The notes beneath the pieces were generated by a model. That model ran no database searches. It had not been told where the DNA came from and was given only the letters and a program-made list of their open reading frames with translations. This document shows, piece after piece, positions 54,388 to 62,546 of a DNA stretch of 64,000 bases (position 1 is the first letter of the stretch; every line of letters starts with the position of its first letter). Source of the stretch: Aequorivita soesokkakensis (GTDB lineage Bacteria > Bacteroidota > Bacteroidia > Flavobacteriales > Flavobacteriaceae); the NCBI RefSeq assembly GCF_001641085.1, contig NZ_LXIE01000049.1:1-64000 (forward strand), written 5' to 3'. The translations under genes and the position numbers were made by a program.

Positions 54388-55236
54388 CTAACTTTTTATT
54401 GGAATAACCAAGGTTGGAACGTGAGTATGCTTCCCTACCCTACTAACCACGGGCTCTCGGAAGAGTTGTTTTAAAAATGCATTTTTGTGGTAAACTAATG
54501 CCAAAAGGTCTATTCCTTTAGTATCTATAAAATTGTGAAGTGATTTTGAAACACTGTCTTTTTTGGGGATGAAGTGAAAATCTGTATCATATTCCGTAAG
54601 ATCATTTTTATACTGTTCCAAATTTTGTTTTTGTTTGAAATCCAGCCCTTCTTCGGTACCTACGTGAACAATATGCAGGTTTGAATTATACTGGCGCACC
54701 AATCGAACTATAGGACGCAATTTTGAAAGTTGGAAAAAATCATTAAAATCTGTGGCAAAAGCGATGTTTGTTGGAATAACAAAATCTACCTCGCGCGGAA
54801 CTATAAGTAGCGGACAACCTTCCAGCGTTTTTGTGATTTTAACCGTGGTGCTCCCCACTAGAACTTCTTCGGCTCCCGTGCGTCCCTTGCTACCCATAAC
54901 CACTAAATCTATGCCTTCGGTAGAAACTAGTTTATTGATGGTTTTCGACAAAGTTGCAGGCGTGGAAATGACTTCGAAACTGTGTGCTACCTTGGGAGAA
55001 TCTAGCGTAATTTGATGCACCAATTGTTTGCCGTCTTCATCAGATTGACGGTACAATTTTTCAATTATATTTTCGGAACGGCCAATATCCACACGGCTTG
55101 TTAGCTTACCTACTTCTTCACCAAAGGAATGTAGAATTGTAATTTGCAATGCTTCATCACTAAAAAGTTTTGTAACGTAAAACAATGCTGCATAAGCGTT
55201 TTTTGAGAAATCTGTGGGAACAAGTATTTTTTTCAT
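54388..55236 (-). CDS. Tandem universal stress protein
   Basis: 282 aa from the ATG at 55236; a TTG two codons upstream is open but less likely. MKKILVPTDFSKNAYAALFYV opens domain 1, with the loop GSKGRTGAEEVLVGSTTVKI. Domain 2 has ATDFNDFFQL near residue 155. It is the middle USP of the operon, 21 nt after its neighbour. Confidence 0.88.
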   Translation of the reverse strand: MKKILVPTDFSKNAYAALFYVTKLFSDEALQITILHSFGEEVGKLTSRVDIGRSENIIEKLYRQSDEDGKQLVHQITLDSPKVAHSFEVISTPATLSKTINKLVSTEGIDLVVMGSKGRTGAEEVLVGSTTVKITKTLEGCPLLIVPREVDFVIPTNIAFATDFNDFFQLSKLRPIVRLVRQYNSNLHIVHVGTEEGLDFKQKQNLEQYKNDLTEYDTDFHFIPKKDSVSKSLHNFIDTKGIDLLALVYHKNAFLKQLFREPVVSRVGKHTHVPTLVIPIKS

Positions 55237-55257
55237 TTTCAATAATTTTTAAAAGTT

Positions 55258-56103
55258 TTATCTAGGTAGATTTTGAAGTACTAAAAAAGGAATATCTATT
55301 TTCAATCCTATTTTTTCAATGGTGGATTGATATAGTATGTTTTCCAGATAAGAATGGCGCGTATTGACCATCACCAGCATATCAATGGGATTTTCAATTA
55401 TAAAAGTATTGATGGCTTTAGTAACATTTGTACCGCTCTTTTGATGGAAATTGATTTGGTTATCACAGAAGGAAGCTTCCAAAAATTTCTTGTTATCCTG
55501 CTGCCGCAAAGAAAGTGAAGGAAATTTTGAAACGTAAAGGAAATCAACTTTGGAAACAAAGCATTTTGCAATACTGCTCACCAATTTTAATTCACGGCGT
55601 TTGTATGGCAATTGATAATCTGTGGGAAACAATATATTCTTTGGATGCACATCGCCATAAACTGCCGGAATAGCATGTACGGGACATTTTACATATTTAA
55701 TTACCTGAAGCGTGTTGCTGCCGAAGGTTATCTTTTTATCGGCAGTTTCGCCTTTAGTGCCCATAACCACCACATCTATATTTTCTTTTTCCACCCAGTC
55801 ATTTACTGAATCTACCAGCAAACCAAATTCTGCAATGGTGTGTATATTGTGTTTCGGGTTTGGTGAAAAACTGAGGATTTGCTTCTCTGTTTCCTCCAAA
55901 TTATCTTTCGCTTTTTGAAGTGCTTTTTGCTGCAATTCCTCAAAAACCGAATCAGCCAGTCGAGCTTTATCTTCATAGACCGATTCAGAAAAGGCGTGAA
56001 GCAAATAAATTTCAGAACGGTCATATTTAAAAAGCTCTGTGGCATACTTTATTGCGTTCATTGAATTTTCAGAGAAATCAATTGGGATTAAAACTTTTCG
56101 CAT
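55258..56103 (-). CDS. Tandem universal stress protein, first gene of its operon
   Basis: 281 aa, opening MRKVLIPIDFSENSMNAIKYAT, with the nucleotide loop GTKGETADKKITFGSNTLQVI in domain 1 and a degenerate second domain starting ILFPTDYQLPYKRREL. It leads a six-gene transcript: three USPs, ATP-cone nuclease and beta-CASP protein (five if the convergent end at 51301 is counted as the last). The promoter is FNR-type. Confidence 0.88.
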   Translation of the reverse strand: MRKVLIPIDFSENSMNAIKYATELFKYDRSEIYLLHAFSESVYEDKARLADSVFEELQQKALQKAKDNLEETEKQILSFSPNPKHNIHTIAEFGLLVDSVNDWVEKENIDVVVMGTKGETADKKITFGSNTLQVIKYVKCPVHAIPAVYGDVHPKNILFPTDYQLPYKRRELKLVSSIAKCFVSKVDFLYVSKFPSLSLRQQDNKKFLEASFCDNQINFHQKSGTNVTKAINTFIIENPIDMLVMVNTRHSYLENILYQSTIEKIGLKIDIPFLVLQNLPR

Positions 56104-56129
56104 GGCATATTCTTATAAAATTCGATATG

Positions 56130-56172
56130 TAAAGTTAACCATTCCACTTCAAAAAAAGTATGATAAATATCA
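56130..56172 (-). promoter_or_regulatory. FNR/FixK-type site plus -7 box for the USP-nuclease operon
   Basis: TGATATTTATCA (minus strand, 56161-56172), 23 nt, then TAACTTTA (56130-56137), five of six. Leader 22 nt. Confidence 0.75.
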
Positions 56173-56245
56173 GCTAACCCATTGACATTTAAGGAATAGT
56201 TAAGAATATCAACGCGCAAAATTTTGTAAATTGAAATAAAAAATC

Positions 56246-56470
56246 ATGAAATTTTCAGCCATAAATTTTTTAATCGCAACAACCTTTTTGTTGCTAACAG
56301 TTTTCCTTTTTACAGCTTTGGATTTTCCGTTCAATTGGATATTCTATTTGACCGTTTTGGGTCAAGCATTTTTAATATTTACGGTCTTTAAGGTTTTAAA
56401 AGACAATTATACCACAACCAAAACCTTTAAGGATTTTTATGAAGACCACCCCATTGGCCGAGAGGAATAA
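56246..56470 (+). CDS. Small two-span membrane protein
   Basis: 74 aa with two hydrophobic helices (about residues 6-25 and 30-50) and a polar tail KDNYTTTKTFKDFYEDHPIGREE. No family recognised. It lies between divergent and convergent USP genes and has an independent start. It could be co-regulated through the palindrome at 56161, though no -7 box lies at the standard distance on this strand. Confidence 0.6.
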   Translation: MKFSAINFLIATTFLLLTVFLFTALDFPFNWIFYLTVLGQAFLIFTVFKVLKDNYTTTKTFKDFYEDHPIGREE

Positions 56471-56544
56471 TTTAAAAATTGGTCAAGTTTTAAGTAACAA
56501 ATACTGCAACGCACAACTGAATGCAGATTACTGAGCATTGACCA

Positions 56545-57384
56545 CTATTCATGAAGCACCAAAAAAGGAATTTTAGTGTGGTAACTAATTGATTTCACGG
56601 TTGGACGGAAGAGCAATCGCTGTATAAAATTCAGGTTTTTTGCAACCATGGCAATCATATCTATTTCCCAAGTTTCCACAAATTCCTGTATTCCAGCCTC
56701 AATGTTTTTGCTTTCCAAAAAATGGAAACTGTGCTTGGTTTCCTTTAAAAAATCCTGAAGAAATCCTTTGTTTTCCATCTGTGTATGGGTAAATTCGTGA
56801 TTAGTGGATTTTATATTTAGAATTCGCAACGCGGCTTTTTGTAGTTTCAAGGTTTCATAAATGGTATTAATTACACGGTTTTTATACATGCAATTATAGT
56901 CTGTGGGGAACGCCACATTTTTAATTTTAGTAAATTTCGCGTGCTCAGGAATTACCAATACGGGACATTTCACTTTTGTAATTACTTCACTGGTATTGCT
57001 GCCAATTTCGTTACGGTTCATTTTTGAAGATCCTTTGGTTCCCATTAAAATATAATGGATTTCCTTTTCGGAAACATATTTTCTGATCGCTTCCACCAAC
57101 AATATATTTTCATGCAACGGATAAAAAACATGATTTGGATTCTTAGCAAGTAACCTGCAGGTTTTCAGTTCTTCTTTTAAAAGTGCGCCTGGGCTATGTA
57201 TAGTGTGGTTTTCTGCAAATTCCTCAAAAAAACCTTCGGGTTCTTCGTCTTGGTAATGTGGAGTTTTAAGCGAAACATGAAGAATATAAAAATTCACGGG
57301 AATATCCGCAAAATAATCCAACGCATACCGCAAGGCATTGTGTGAATTCTCAGAGAAATCTGTCGGGATTAAAACATTCTTCAT
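56545..57384 (-). CDS. Tandem universal stress protein
   Basis: 279 aa, MKNVLIPTDFSENSHNALRYAL, with the loop GTKGSSKMNRNEIGSNTSEVI in domain 1; domain 2 begins VAFPTDYNCMYKNRVI. It has its own FNR-type promoter and no close partner downstream, so it is a single-gene unit. Confidence 0.88.
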   Translation of the reverse strand: MKNVLIPTDFSENSHNALRYALDYFADIPVNFYILHVSLKTPHYQDEEPEGFFEEFAENHTIHSPGALLKEELKTCRLLAKNPNHVFYPLHENILLVEAIRKYVSEKEIHYILMGTKGSSKMNRNEIGSNTSEVITKVKCPVLVIPEHAKFTKIKNVAFPTDYNCMYKNRVINTIYETLKLQKAALRILNIKSTNHEFTHTQMENKGFLQDFLKETKHSFHFLESKNIEAGIQEFVETWEIDMIAMVAKNLNFIQRLLFRPTVKSISYHTKIPFLVLHE

Positions 57385-57403
57385 TATAACATAATCTTAC
57401 CGA

Positions 57404-57446
57404 CAAAAATATCTGTATGGGTCGGTTCAGAAAATGATAAAAATCA
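57404..57446 (-). promoter_or_regulatory. FNR/FixK-type site plus -7 box for the USP at 56545
   Basis: TGATTTTTATCA (minus strand, 57435-57446), 23 nt, then a perfect TATTTTTG (57404-57411). Leader 15 nt. Confidence 0.8.
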
Positions 57447-57476
57447 GTTTAACGGAAAAAATAAATGCAGTGGAGA

Positions 57477-58529
57477 TTATTCAATATTCCGCAAACTTTC
57501 CAAATCAATAATGCGAATATCGCGCCCTTCAATTTCAATGAGACCGTCTTTTTTAAAATCAGAAAGTGTTCTTATCAAGCTTTCCGTTGCTATGCCAGCG
57601 GTTGTGGCCAAATCGTTTCGGGAAATGCGAAGCGGAGCCTGAGGCATTTTGTTCATTATCTCAACAAATTGAAGAATCGTGCTGGCCGTTTTTTTCCGAA
57701 CGGAGCTGTACGCCATCTTTACTAATTGTAGCTTTATTTCAGAAAGATTATCTGTAAGCAAATTCATCAATTCCAAAGAAACATCCTGACTTTTCTTTAA
57801 AATATCCTTCACATATTTTTTTGAAATACCCACAATTTCGGTTTCTTCCACCGCAGTTGCAGTTTCGTTGTAGGGAATGTTGTCTTCAAAAGAAGTGAAT
57901 CCTAAAAAATCATCGGCTTTATAGAGTCCCGTTATCAATTCCTTGGCATTGGCATCCATGGTGTGGGTTTTTACAACGCCTTTTAAAAGCAGGAATAAAC
58001 TATTGGAATGATCACCGTTTTTATAAATATGTTCTCCTTTTTTAAATGTATTTACAACGCCTTCATCACAAAAAAAGTTTTTTAGTTGGTTTAGGTTTTG
58101 CGGATTTTCATCATTTTCATCGATCCCGGAAGCTGAACTCTGCTCACGCATTGCCAAAATAGTTGCCTTTGCCAAACGGCTTTCTACCGCACTGATTAAT
58201 TCCTGTTCATCAAAAGGCTTGGTCAGGTAATCATCTGCGCCCATATCCATCCCTTTACGAATTTCTTTATGCTCGGTTTTTGCCGAAAGAAATATAAAAG
58301 GAATATGCTGGGTGGTTTCTCCAGAAGCCATAGCTTCCAATACGCCATAACCATCAATTTCGGGCATCATAATATCACAAATAATAACATTTGGAATTTC
58401 CTGTTTAGCTTTATCAATCCCAATTTTACCATTTGGAGCAGTGATAACTTTGTAGCCCGAAAGCTCCAAAAGTTCTGCCGTGTTTTCTCTTAATGCGGTA
58501 TCGTCTTCAATAAGGAGTATTGTCTTCAT
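57477..58529 (-). CDS. Response regulator fused to a Crp/Fnr DNA-binding protein
   Basis: 350 aa from the ATG at 58529, which lies 1 nt after the kinase stop. Residues 1-120 are a receiver domain: acidic ED at 8-9, phospho-acceptor D52, K104. About 160-290 is a cyclic-nucleotide-binding beta roll (FKKGEHIYKNGDHSNSLFLLLKG). Residues 300-350 are a Crp/Fnr winged helix with recognition helix TESLIRTLSDF: E316 and R320 line up with E209 and R213 of FNR, which read TTGAT. No FNR-type cysteine cluster is present, so the signal should come by phosphorylation from the PAS kinase. It is the best candidate to bind the TGA-N6-TCA sites of the window. Confidence 0.9.
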   Translation of the reverse strand: MKTILLIEDDTALRENTAELLELSGYKVITAPNGKIGIDKAKQEIPNVIICDIMMPEIDGYGVLEAMASGETTQHIPFIFLSAKTEHKEIRKGMDMGADDYLTKPFDEQELISAVESRLAKATILAMREQSSASGIDENDENPQNLNQLKNFFCDEGVVNTFKKGEHIYKNGDHSNSLFLLLKGVVKTHTMDANAKELITGLYKADDFLGFTSFEDNIPYNETATAVEETEIVGISKKYVKDILKKSQDVSLELMNLLTDNLSEIKLQLVKMAYSSVRKKTASTILQFVEIMNKMPQAPLRISRNDLATTAGIATESLIRTLSDFKKDGLIEIEGRDIRIIDLESLRNIE

Positions 58530-58530
58530 T

Positions 58531-59766
58531 TTAATTTGTATTGTTTTTTGTTGGGAATGAAATAGTAAACGTGCTTCCCTTGTTTTCTTCACTTTTAAAG
58601 GAAATGCTGCCGCCCACATTTTCCAAATGGCTTTTTACAATGTTTAGGCCTATGCCTGTTCCTTGGTCCAGTAACGCATTTTCAGCCCTAAAATATCTGT
58701 TGAAAATAAATTTTTGCTCTTTCTCGGGAATGCCCATTCCTTCATCAATTATTTTAATGCTGAGCCTGTTATTTTTTTGCTCCACATCAACATCAATAGT
58801 TGTAAATTCTGGCGAATATTTCACTGCATTGTTTATGAGATTGGTAAGCGAGAGTTCCAGAATTTTTTCATCAAAATTCACGATTATATCATCAATATTG
58901 TTGGGGTAATTAATTTTTTGCCCATCCTTCAACAGCATATTGGCGTTATAAATAACTTCATTCACAACTTTACTTAAAGGAAAGGTGTCAAATTTATAAG
59001 TTGCCTTGCCAGATTCAAGACGTTCTATGGATAGAAAATCATTCAGAATATTGTTGAGATATTTCACTTTATTCTGAATGGTTTTTATGTGTTTTTCGCG
59101 CTTGTCCTGCTGCTCTTCTTGGGTATATTTTCCCAATAAGGTGGCGGAAGTAAGAATCCCGCTCAAAGGAGTTTTAAATTCGTGTGAAACCAAGGAAAGG
59201 AATTTTGTTTTCAACTCATTCAGCTCGCGTTCCTTTCTTAAGGATTCCTTTATTTTATGCTCTGCTTCCATTCTTTTCAAAACTTCAGCTTTAAGCTCGC
59301 GCACCGTTTCCTTTAGGGCTTTTGTACGTTCTTCAATTTTTTGCTCCAGTTCGGTATTCAGCTCCAAAATTTGCAATTCCTGACTTTTACGAACGGAAAT
59401 ATCCGTTACCAAAGCCATCACATATTTACTGCCGTAAATTTCAAAAGGGTTTAGACCGGCTTCCACCGGAAAGGTGCTGCCATCTTTTCGAAGTCCGTAA
59501 AGATCTCGGCCATGACCCATTTGGCGCGGGTCACTCTTTTCCAAAAAACCTTCAACTTGTTTGGGATGGCTATTCCTGTATTCCTTCGGAATTAAAATAC
59601 CCAGGTTTTTCCCCAAAAGCTCTTCCGGCTTATAGCCAAACATTTTGCCCGCGGCGTCGTTAGAAGTAACAATTTCCTGCTTTTCATTAACAATAACGAT
59701 ACCTTCCGATATGGCTTCGGAAAGAATTCTGAAAATATTTCCTTTTTTTTCCTCAAAAACCTTCAT
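58531..59766 (-). CDS. PAS-domain histidine kinase, FixL-like architecture
   Basis: 411 aa, soluble. A PAS domain covers about residues 10-125, a coiled coil 130-185, HisKA with H195 (FLSLVSHEFKTPLSG), and HATPase_c with LTNLINNAVKYS, IIDEGMGIP and GTGIGLNIVKSHL. In the PAS domain H67 and R87 align with the heme ligand H200 and the oxygen-sensing R220 of Bradyrhizobium FixL, but both are also frequent in PAS domains without heme. It should phosphorylate the receiver-Crp hybrid encoded next. The only good -7 box puts the transcript start at the ATG itself. Confidence 0.9.
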   Translation of the reverse strand: MKVFEEKKGNIFRILSEAISEGIVIVNEKQEIVTSNDAAGKMFGYKPEELLGKNLGILIPKEYRNSHPKQVEGFLEKSDPRQMGHGRDLYGLRKDGSTFPVEAGLNPFEIYGSKYVMALVTDISVRKSQELQILELNTELEQKIEERTKALKETVRELKAEVLKRMEAEHKIKESLRKERELNELKTKFLSLVSHEFKTPLSGILTSATLLGKYTQEEQQDKREKHIKTIQNKVKYLNNILNDFLSIERLESGKATYKFDTFPLSKVVNEVIYNANMLLKDGQKINYPNNIDDIIVNFDEKILELSLTNLINNAVKYSPEFTTIDVDVEQKNNRLSIKIIDEGMGIPEKEQKFIFNRYFRAENALLDQGTGIGLNIVKSHLENVGGSISFKSEENKGSTFTISFPTKNNTN

Positions 59767-59770
59767 CCCC

Positions 59771-59778
59771 CAAAAGTA
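59771..59778 (-). promoter_or_regulatory. -7 box implying a leaderless kinase transcript
   Basis: TACTTTTG on the minus strand matches TAnnTTTG exactly; the usual 12-nt distance puts +1 on the A of the kinase ATG. The nearby palindrome (59804-59815) is 25 nt rather than 23 nt away from it. Confidence 0.45.
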
Positions 59779-59803
59779 AGGATTTTAAACAGTTTTCACG
59801 AAC

Positions 59804-59846
59804 TGATTTATGTCATAAAATTTCACGTAAAAACCCTTTAGTTTTA
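59804..59846 (+). promoter_or_regulatory. FNR/FixK-type site plus -7 box for the TerB-like gene
   Basis: TGATTTATGTCA (59804-59815), 23 nt, then TAGTTTTA (59839-59846), five of six matches. Leader 26 nt. The site lies in the gap shared with the kinase gene and may also affect it. Confidence 0.7.
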
Positions 59847-59876
59847 CAGCATTAGAAATAAAAAAACCAAAGAATT

Positions 59877-60284
59877 ATGGGAACTATAGATAAACCCCAA
59901 CTCCTGTTTTACCAGAAAATGGGAGAGCTTTTCTATTCCATTGCGGCGGCAGATAATGTGGTGCGAAAAGCGGAATATGAAGCTTTAAAAAGAAACGTTG
60001 CCGAACAATGGAAAGATCTTGATGATTATGAGGATGGTTTCCACACCGATGCTGCATACCAAATTGAAGTGGTTTTTGACTGGTTTGATTATGAACAGCT
60101 GGACGCCAATGACTGCTTTGAAAGTTTTGCGGATTATAAAAAGGAAAACCAAAAGCTCTTCACAGAAGAGCGAAAGAAACTTATTTGGAAAACCGCAAAC
60201 GCGATTGCAAATGCCTTTTCGGGAAAAAACAAAAACGAACTGATTATACTGGCAAAGCTGAAAATGCTTTTGGAAGAATCGTAA
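59877..60284 (+). CDS. TerB-like protein
   Basis: 135 aa, all helical, with LFYSIAAADNVVRKAEYEALKRNV, the helix-acidic-loop pattern seen in tellurite-resistance TerB-like domains. No membrane segment or signal. Members are associated with metal or membrane stress; a precise role cannot be given. Divergent from the kinase gene and controlled by the FNR-type site between them. Confidence 0.65.
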   Translation: MGTIDKPQLLFYQKMGELFYSIAAADNVVRKAEYEALKRNVAEQWKDLDDYEDGFHTDAAYQIEVVFDWFDYEQLDANDCFESFADYKKENQKLFTEERKKLIWKTANAIANAFSGKNKNELIILAKLKMLLEES

Positions 60285-60351
60285 TTTTTTAAAAAGTCTT
60301 CTTTTTATCGTCTCAATTGTTTCCCTATTTTTATAAATTAAAACCCCACCC

Positions 60352-61212
60352 ATGAAAATTTTTCTGCCAATTCTGATACTTTTCACATGTATCGCCTGCA
60401 AAAACGACTCGAAAAAGAGTGAGATTGAAAAGGAAACCAATTCAGAGGAAATTGTAGATTCCTTGCGCGTTTCTGACAGAAATCTGGAAATGCAACAAAA
60501 AACCCTAAACCTAAAACGGCAGGAACTCATAGAGAAAAAAGATTCAAAGGTTGAGATGGAAAACCTATTGATCTCAAAATCATTTTTGAAAGAAGGTGAT
60601 TGGTACACTTTGGATTTTAAATATCCGTACCTCAACGAAAAAATAAAACCCCAATTTGAAAATTTTAATGAATATATAAGCAAATATTATCTGGATGCCA
60701 AAGGCGTGGAAAAGCAGATTTTGGAAGAAAAAAGATTATGCGACTCCTTGGGAATTCCAAAGCAGAACGAAAAGCGAATGGTAGATTATAAAATCTACAA
60801 CCTTAACGATAGACTTATAAGTGTGCTTTTTTACAAAGAAAACCACTACACCGGCGCAGCGCATGCTGCCTATACTTTTGATTGTTTAAACTTTGATTTG
60901 GAAAGAGCGGTTTTTATGAATTATGAGGATTTTTTTAATAATGGTTCTGAAGAAGAACTTCGCAAAATCTTAAACGATCTTTTAAAGGAAAAAATAAATT
61001 CCGGCGAAATGTATTACGATTGTTGGGCTATTTCCGAAGATGATTTCTTCGATGCCAAAAATAATTTTGTGATAAATGACGATGTGGTGGAGTTCTATTT
61101 TGACGACTGCGTAATCTGCCCATCCTATACGGGAACTTATTCCATCCAAATTCCCTTGGAAATGCTGATGCCCGTTTTAAGAAAATATAAAAAGAACCTT
61201 TTGATTGGTTAA
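60352..61212 (+). CDS. DUF3298-type lipoprotein
   Basis: 286 aa with a lipoprotein signal (FTCIAC), a charged helical region to about residue 70, then the DUF3298/DUF4163-like region: LISVLFYKENHYTGAAHAAY and VINDDVVEFYFDDCVICPSYTGTY. Related domains occur in anti-sigma factors such as RsiV. It may bind a ligand at the cell surface. Probably co-transcribed with the TerB-like gene 67 nt upstream. Confidence 0.75.
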   Translation: MKIFLPILILFTCIACKNDSKKSEIEKETNSEEIVDSLRVSDRNLEMQQKTLNLKRQELIEKKDSKVEMENLLISKSFLKEGDWYTLDFKYPYLNEKIKPQFENFNEYISKYYLDAKGVEKQILEEKRLCDSLGIPKQNEKRMVDYKIYNLNDRLISVLFYKENHYTGAAHAAYTFDCLNFDLERAVFMNYEDFFNNGSEEELRKILNDLLKEKINSGEMYYDCWAISEDDFFDAKNNFVINDDVVEFYFDDCVICPSYTGTYSIQIPLEMLMPVLRKYKKNLLIG

Positions 61213-61243
61213 TTTCTTAGAAAAAAGAAAAAAGAATAAAGAC

Positions 61244-61300
61244 GAAAGAAGAAAGAAGAAAGTTTAAAACCGAAAACCGAAAACTGACAACCGACAACCG
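61244..61300. repeat. Two adjacent heptamer arrays before the thioredoxin gene
   Basis: GAAAGAA occurs twice plus a partial copy (61244-61262), then five heptamers AAAACCG, AAAACCG, AAAACTG, ACAACCG, ACAACCG (61266-61300) end 5 nt before the thioredoxin ATG. Copy-number change would move the promoter relative to the gene. Confidence 0.85.
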
Positions 61301-61305
61301 TTCTT

Positions 61306-61608
61306 ATGAAAAGTAATTTTAAAGACATAATAAATTCTGAAACGCCCGTACTGATCGATTTTTTTGCAGATTGGTGCGGCCCTTGTAAAATGCTTGCTCC
61401 CATACTGAAACAAGTAAAGGATGAAATGGGAGATAAAGTAAAAATTGTAAAAATAGACGTCGATAAAAATCAACCGTTAGCGGCGCAGTATCAAGTGCGC
61501 GGGGTCCCTACAATGATTCTCTTTAAAAACGGAAAACAGCTTTGGCGACAGAGCGGTGTGCTTCAGAAAAATGATTTGGTAAATATTATAAATCAACATA
61601 GCATTTAA
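61306..61608 (+). CDS. Thioredoxin
   Basis: 100 aa with the canonical active site FADWCGPCKMLAPIL and cis-proline loop RGVPTMILF. A cytoplasmic disulfide reductase for general redox balance. It is a short unit closed by a hairpin terminator; the heptamer arrays fill the region where its promoter should be. Confidence 0.93.
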   Translation: MKSNFKDIINSETPVLIDFFADWCGPCKMLAPILKQVKDEMGDKVKIVKIDVDKNQPLAAQYQVRGVPTMILFKNGKQLWRQSGVLQKNDLVNIINQHSI

Positions 61609-61633
61609 AGTAAATTCTTCCCTATTTCCCATA

Positions 61634-61670
61634 AAAAAAGCAGGAACTCAAAATTGAAATTCCTGCTTTT
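61634..61670. terminator. Bidirectional terminator between thioredoxin and USP genes
   Basis: AAAAGCAGGAA (61636-61646) pairs with TTCCTGCTTTT (61660-61670) around a 13-nt loop. With T-runs on both strands it ends both convergent transcripts. Confidence 0.85.
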
Positions 61671-61699
61671 CGGTGTTAATTGTTGTCGATAGCAATTAA

Positions 61700-62536
61700 C
61701 TATACTTTAAAAGTCATCACTGGCAAATCTGAATGGTTTACCACATCTTCGCCGATACTTCCGGAGAAAAAGTGCGCCAAGCCTTGACGGCCTTGGGTTG
61801 GCAAAGCGATAATATCTGCATTGCTCACTTGGCTATAACCGAAAATGCCAGCTTCCACAGAATATTCATTGTATTGGATCACTTTGTTTAAGGTTTCAAG
61901 TGGATTCGGTTCTCCGGCATCTTTCAAAAAGCTGAGAATTCGTTTTTCAATTTCTCGGGTGCTGCGGAAATCGCCTGCAAGATTCACGTAAAGCATTTGC
62001 ATATTTATTCCTAAAGTATCAAATAGCTTTTGCGCGCGCTTGTATGGGCCAATTGAATTTTCCAGAAAATCGCAAGCAAATACGCCAATTTCAGGATTGA
62101 AATTTTCGTGGCGGTGTTTTATTACCAAAACTGGTATATCAGAAGTGCGCACTACTTTTTCAGTATTGCTTCCAACGAAGACCTCTTTTAAACCAGAACT
62201 TCCGTGAGACCCCATTACAATTAAATCTGCTTCAAACTCGCGGGCAACATCGTTCAATTCACTAAAAATTTTATAATTGTGCACGGCATCCGTTACCTTA
62301 ATTCCTTCCAAATAGTCTTTGTCCAGAAATTCAGCAAAACGCTTTTCAGCCAATTTCATATAGTACATAGCCTCAAAAACCTCTTTGCTTTCATCGCGCG
62401 TTACAACAGCGTCGCTAAGCCCCATCATGTGCAGCGCTACTATTTCAGCATTTTGCTTTTTTGCGATGTTTGCTGCAACTTCCAGCGCATATTCTGAATG
62501 GTTGGAAAAATCTACGGGAACTAATATTTTTTTCAT
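61700..62536 (-). CDS. Tandem universal stress protein
   Basis: 278 aa. Domain 1 (MKKILVPVDFSNHSEYALEV) has an intact nucleotide loop GSHGSSGLKEVFVGSNTEKVV; domain 2 starts near IGVFACDFLEN and keeps a loop-like LPTQGRQGLAHFFSGSIGEDV. The two domains are better preserved than in the other USPs here. It lies 10 nt after the hibernation factor and shares its promoter. Confidence 0.9.
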   Translation of the reverse strand: MKKILVPVDFSNHSEYALEVAANIAKKQNAEIVALHMMGLSDAVVTRDESKEVFEAMYYMKLAEKRFAEFLDKDYLEGIKVTDAVHNYKIFSELNDVAREFEADLIVMGSHGSSGLKEVFVGSNTEKVVRTSDIPVLVIKHRHENFNPEIGVFACDFLENSIGPYKRAQKLFDTLGINMQMLYVNLAGDFRSTREIEKRILSFLKDAGEPNPLETLNKVIQYNEYSVEAGIFGYSQVSNADIIALPTQGRQGLAHFFSGSIGEDVVNHSDLPVMTFKV

Positions 62537-62546
62537 GATTTTGAGT

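Noticed and set aside
58530-58619. 30-residue N-terminal extension of the receiver-Crp hybrid
   Set aside because: It lies inside the kinase gene and has no receiver homology; MKTILLIEDD is the usual receiver start.
59985-60683. 232-codon open frame opposite the TerB-like and DUF3298-like genes
   Set aside because: It is antisense to two plausible genes and its low-complexity translation shows no motif.
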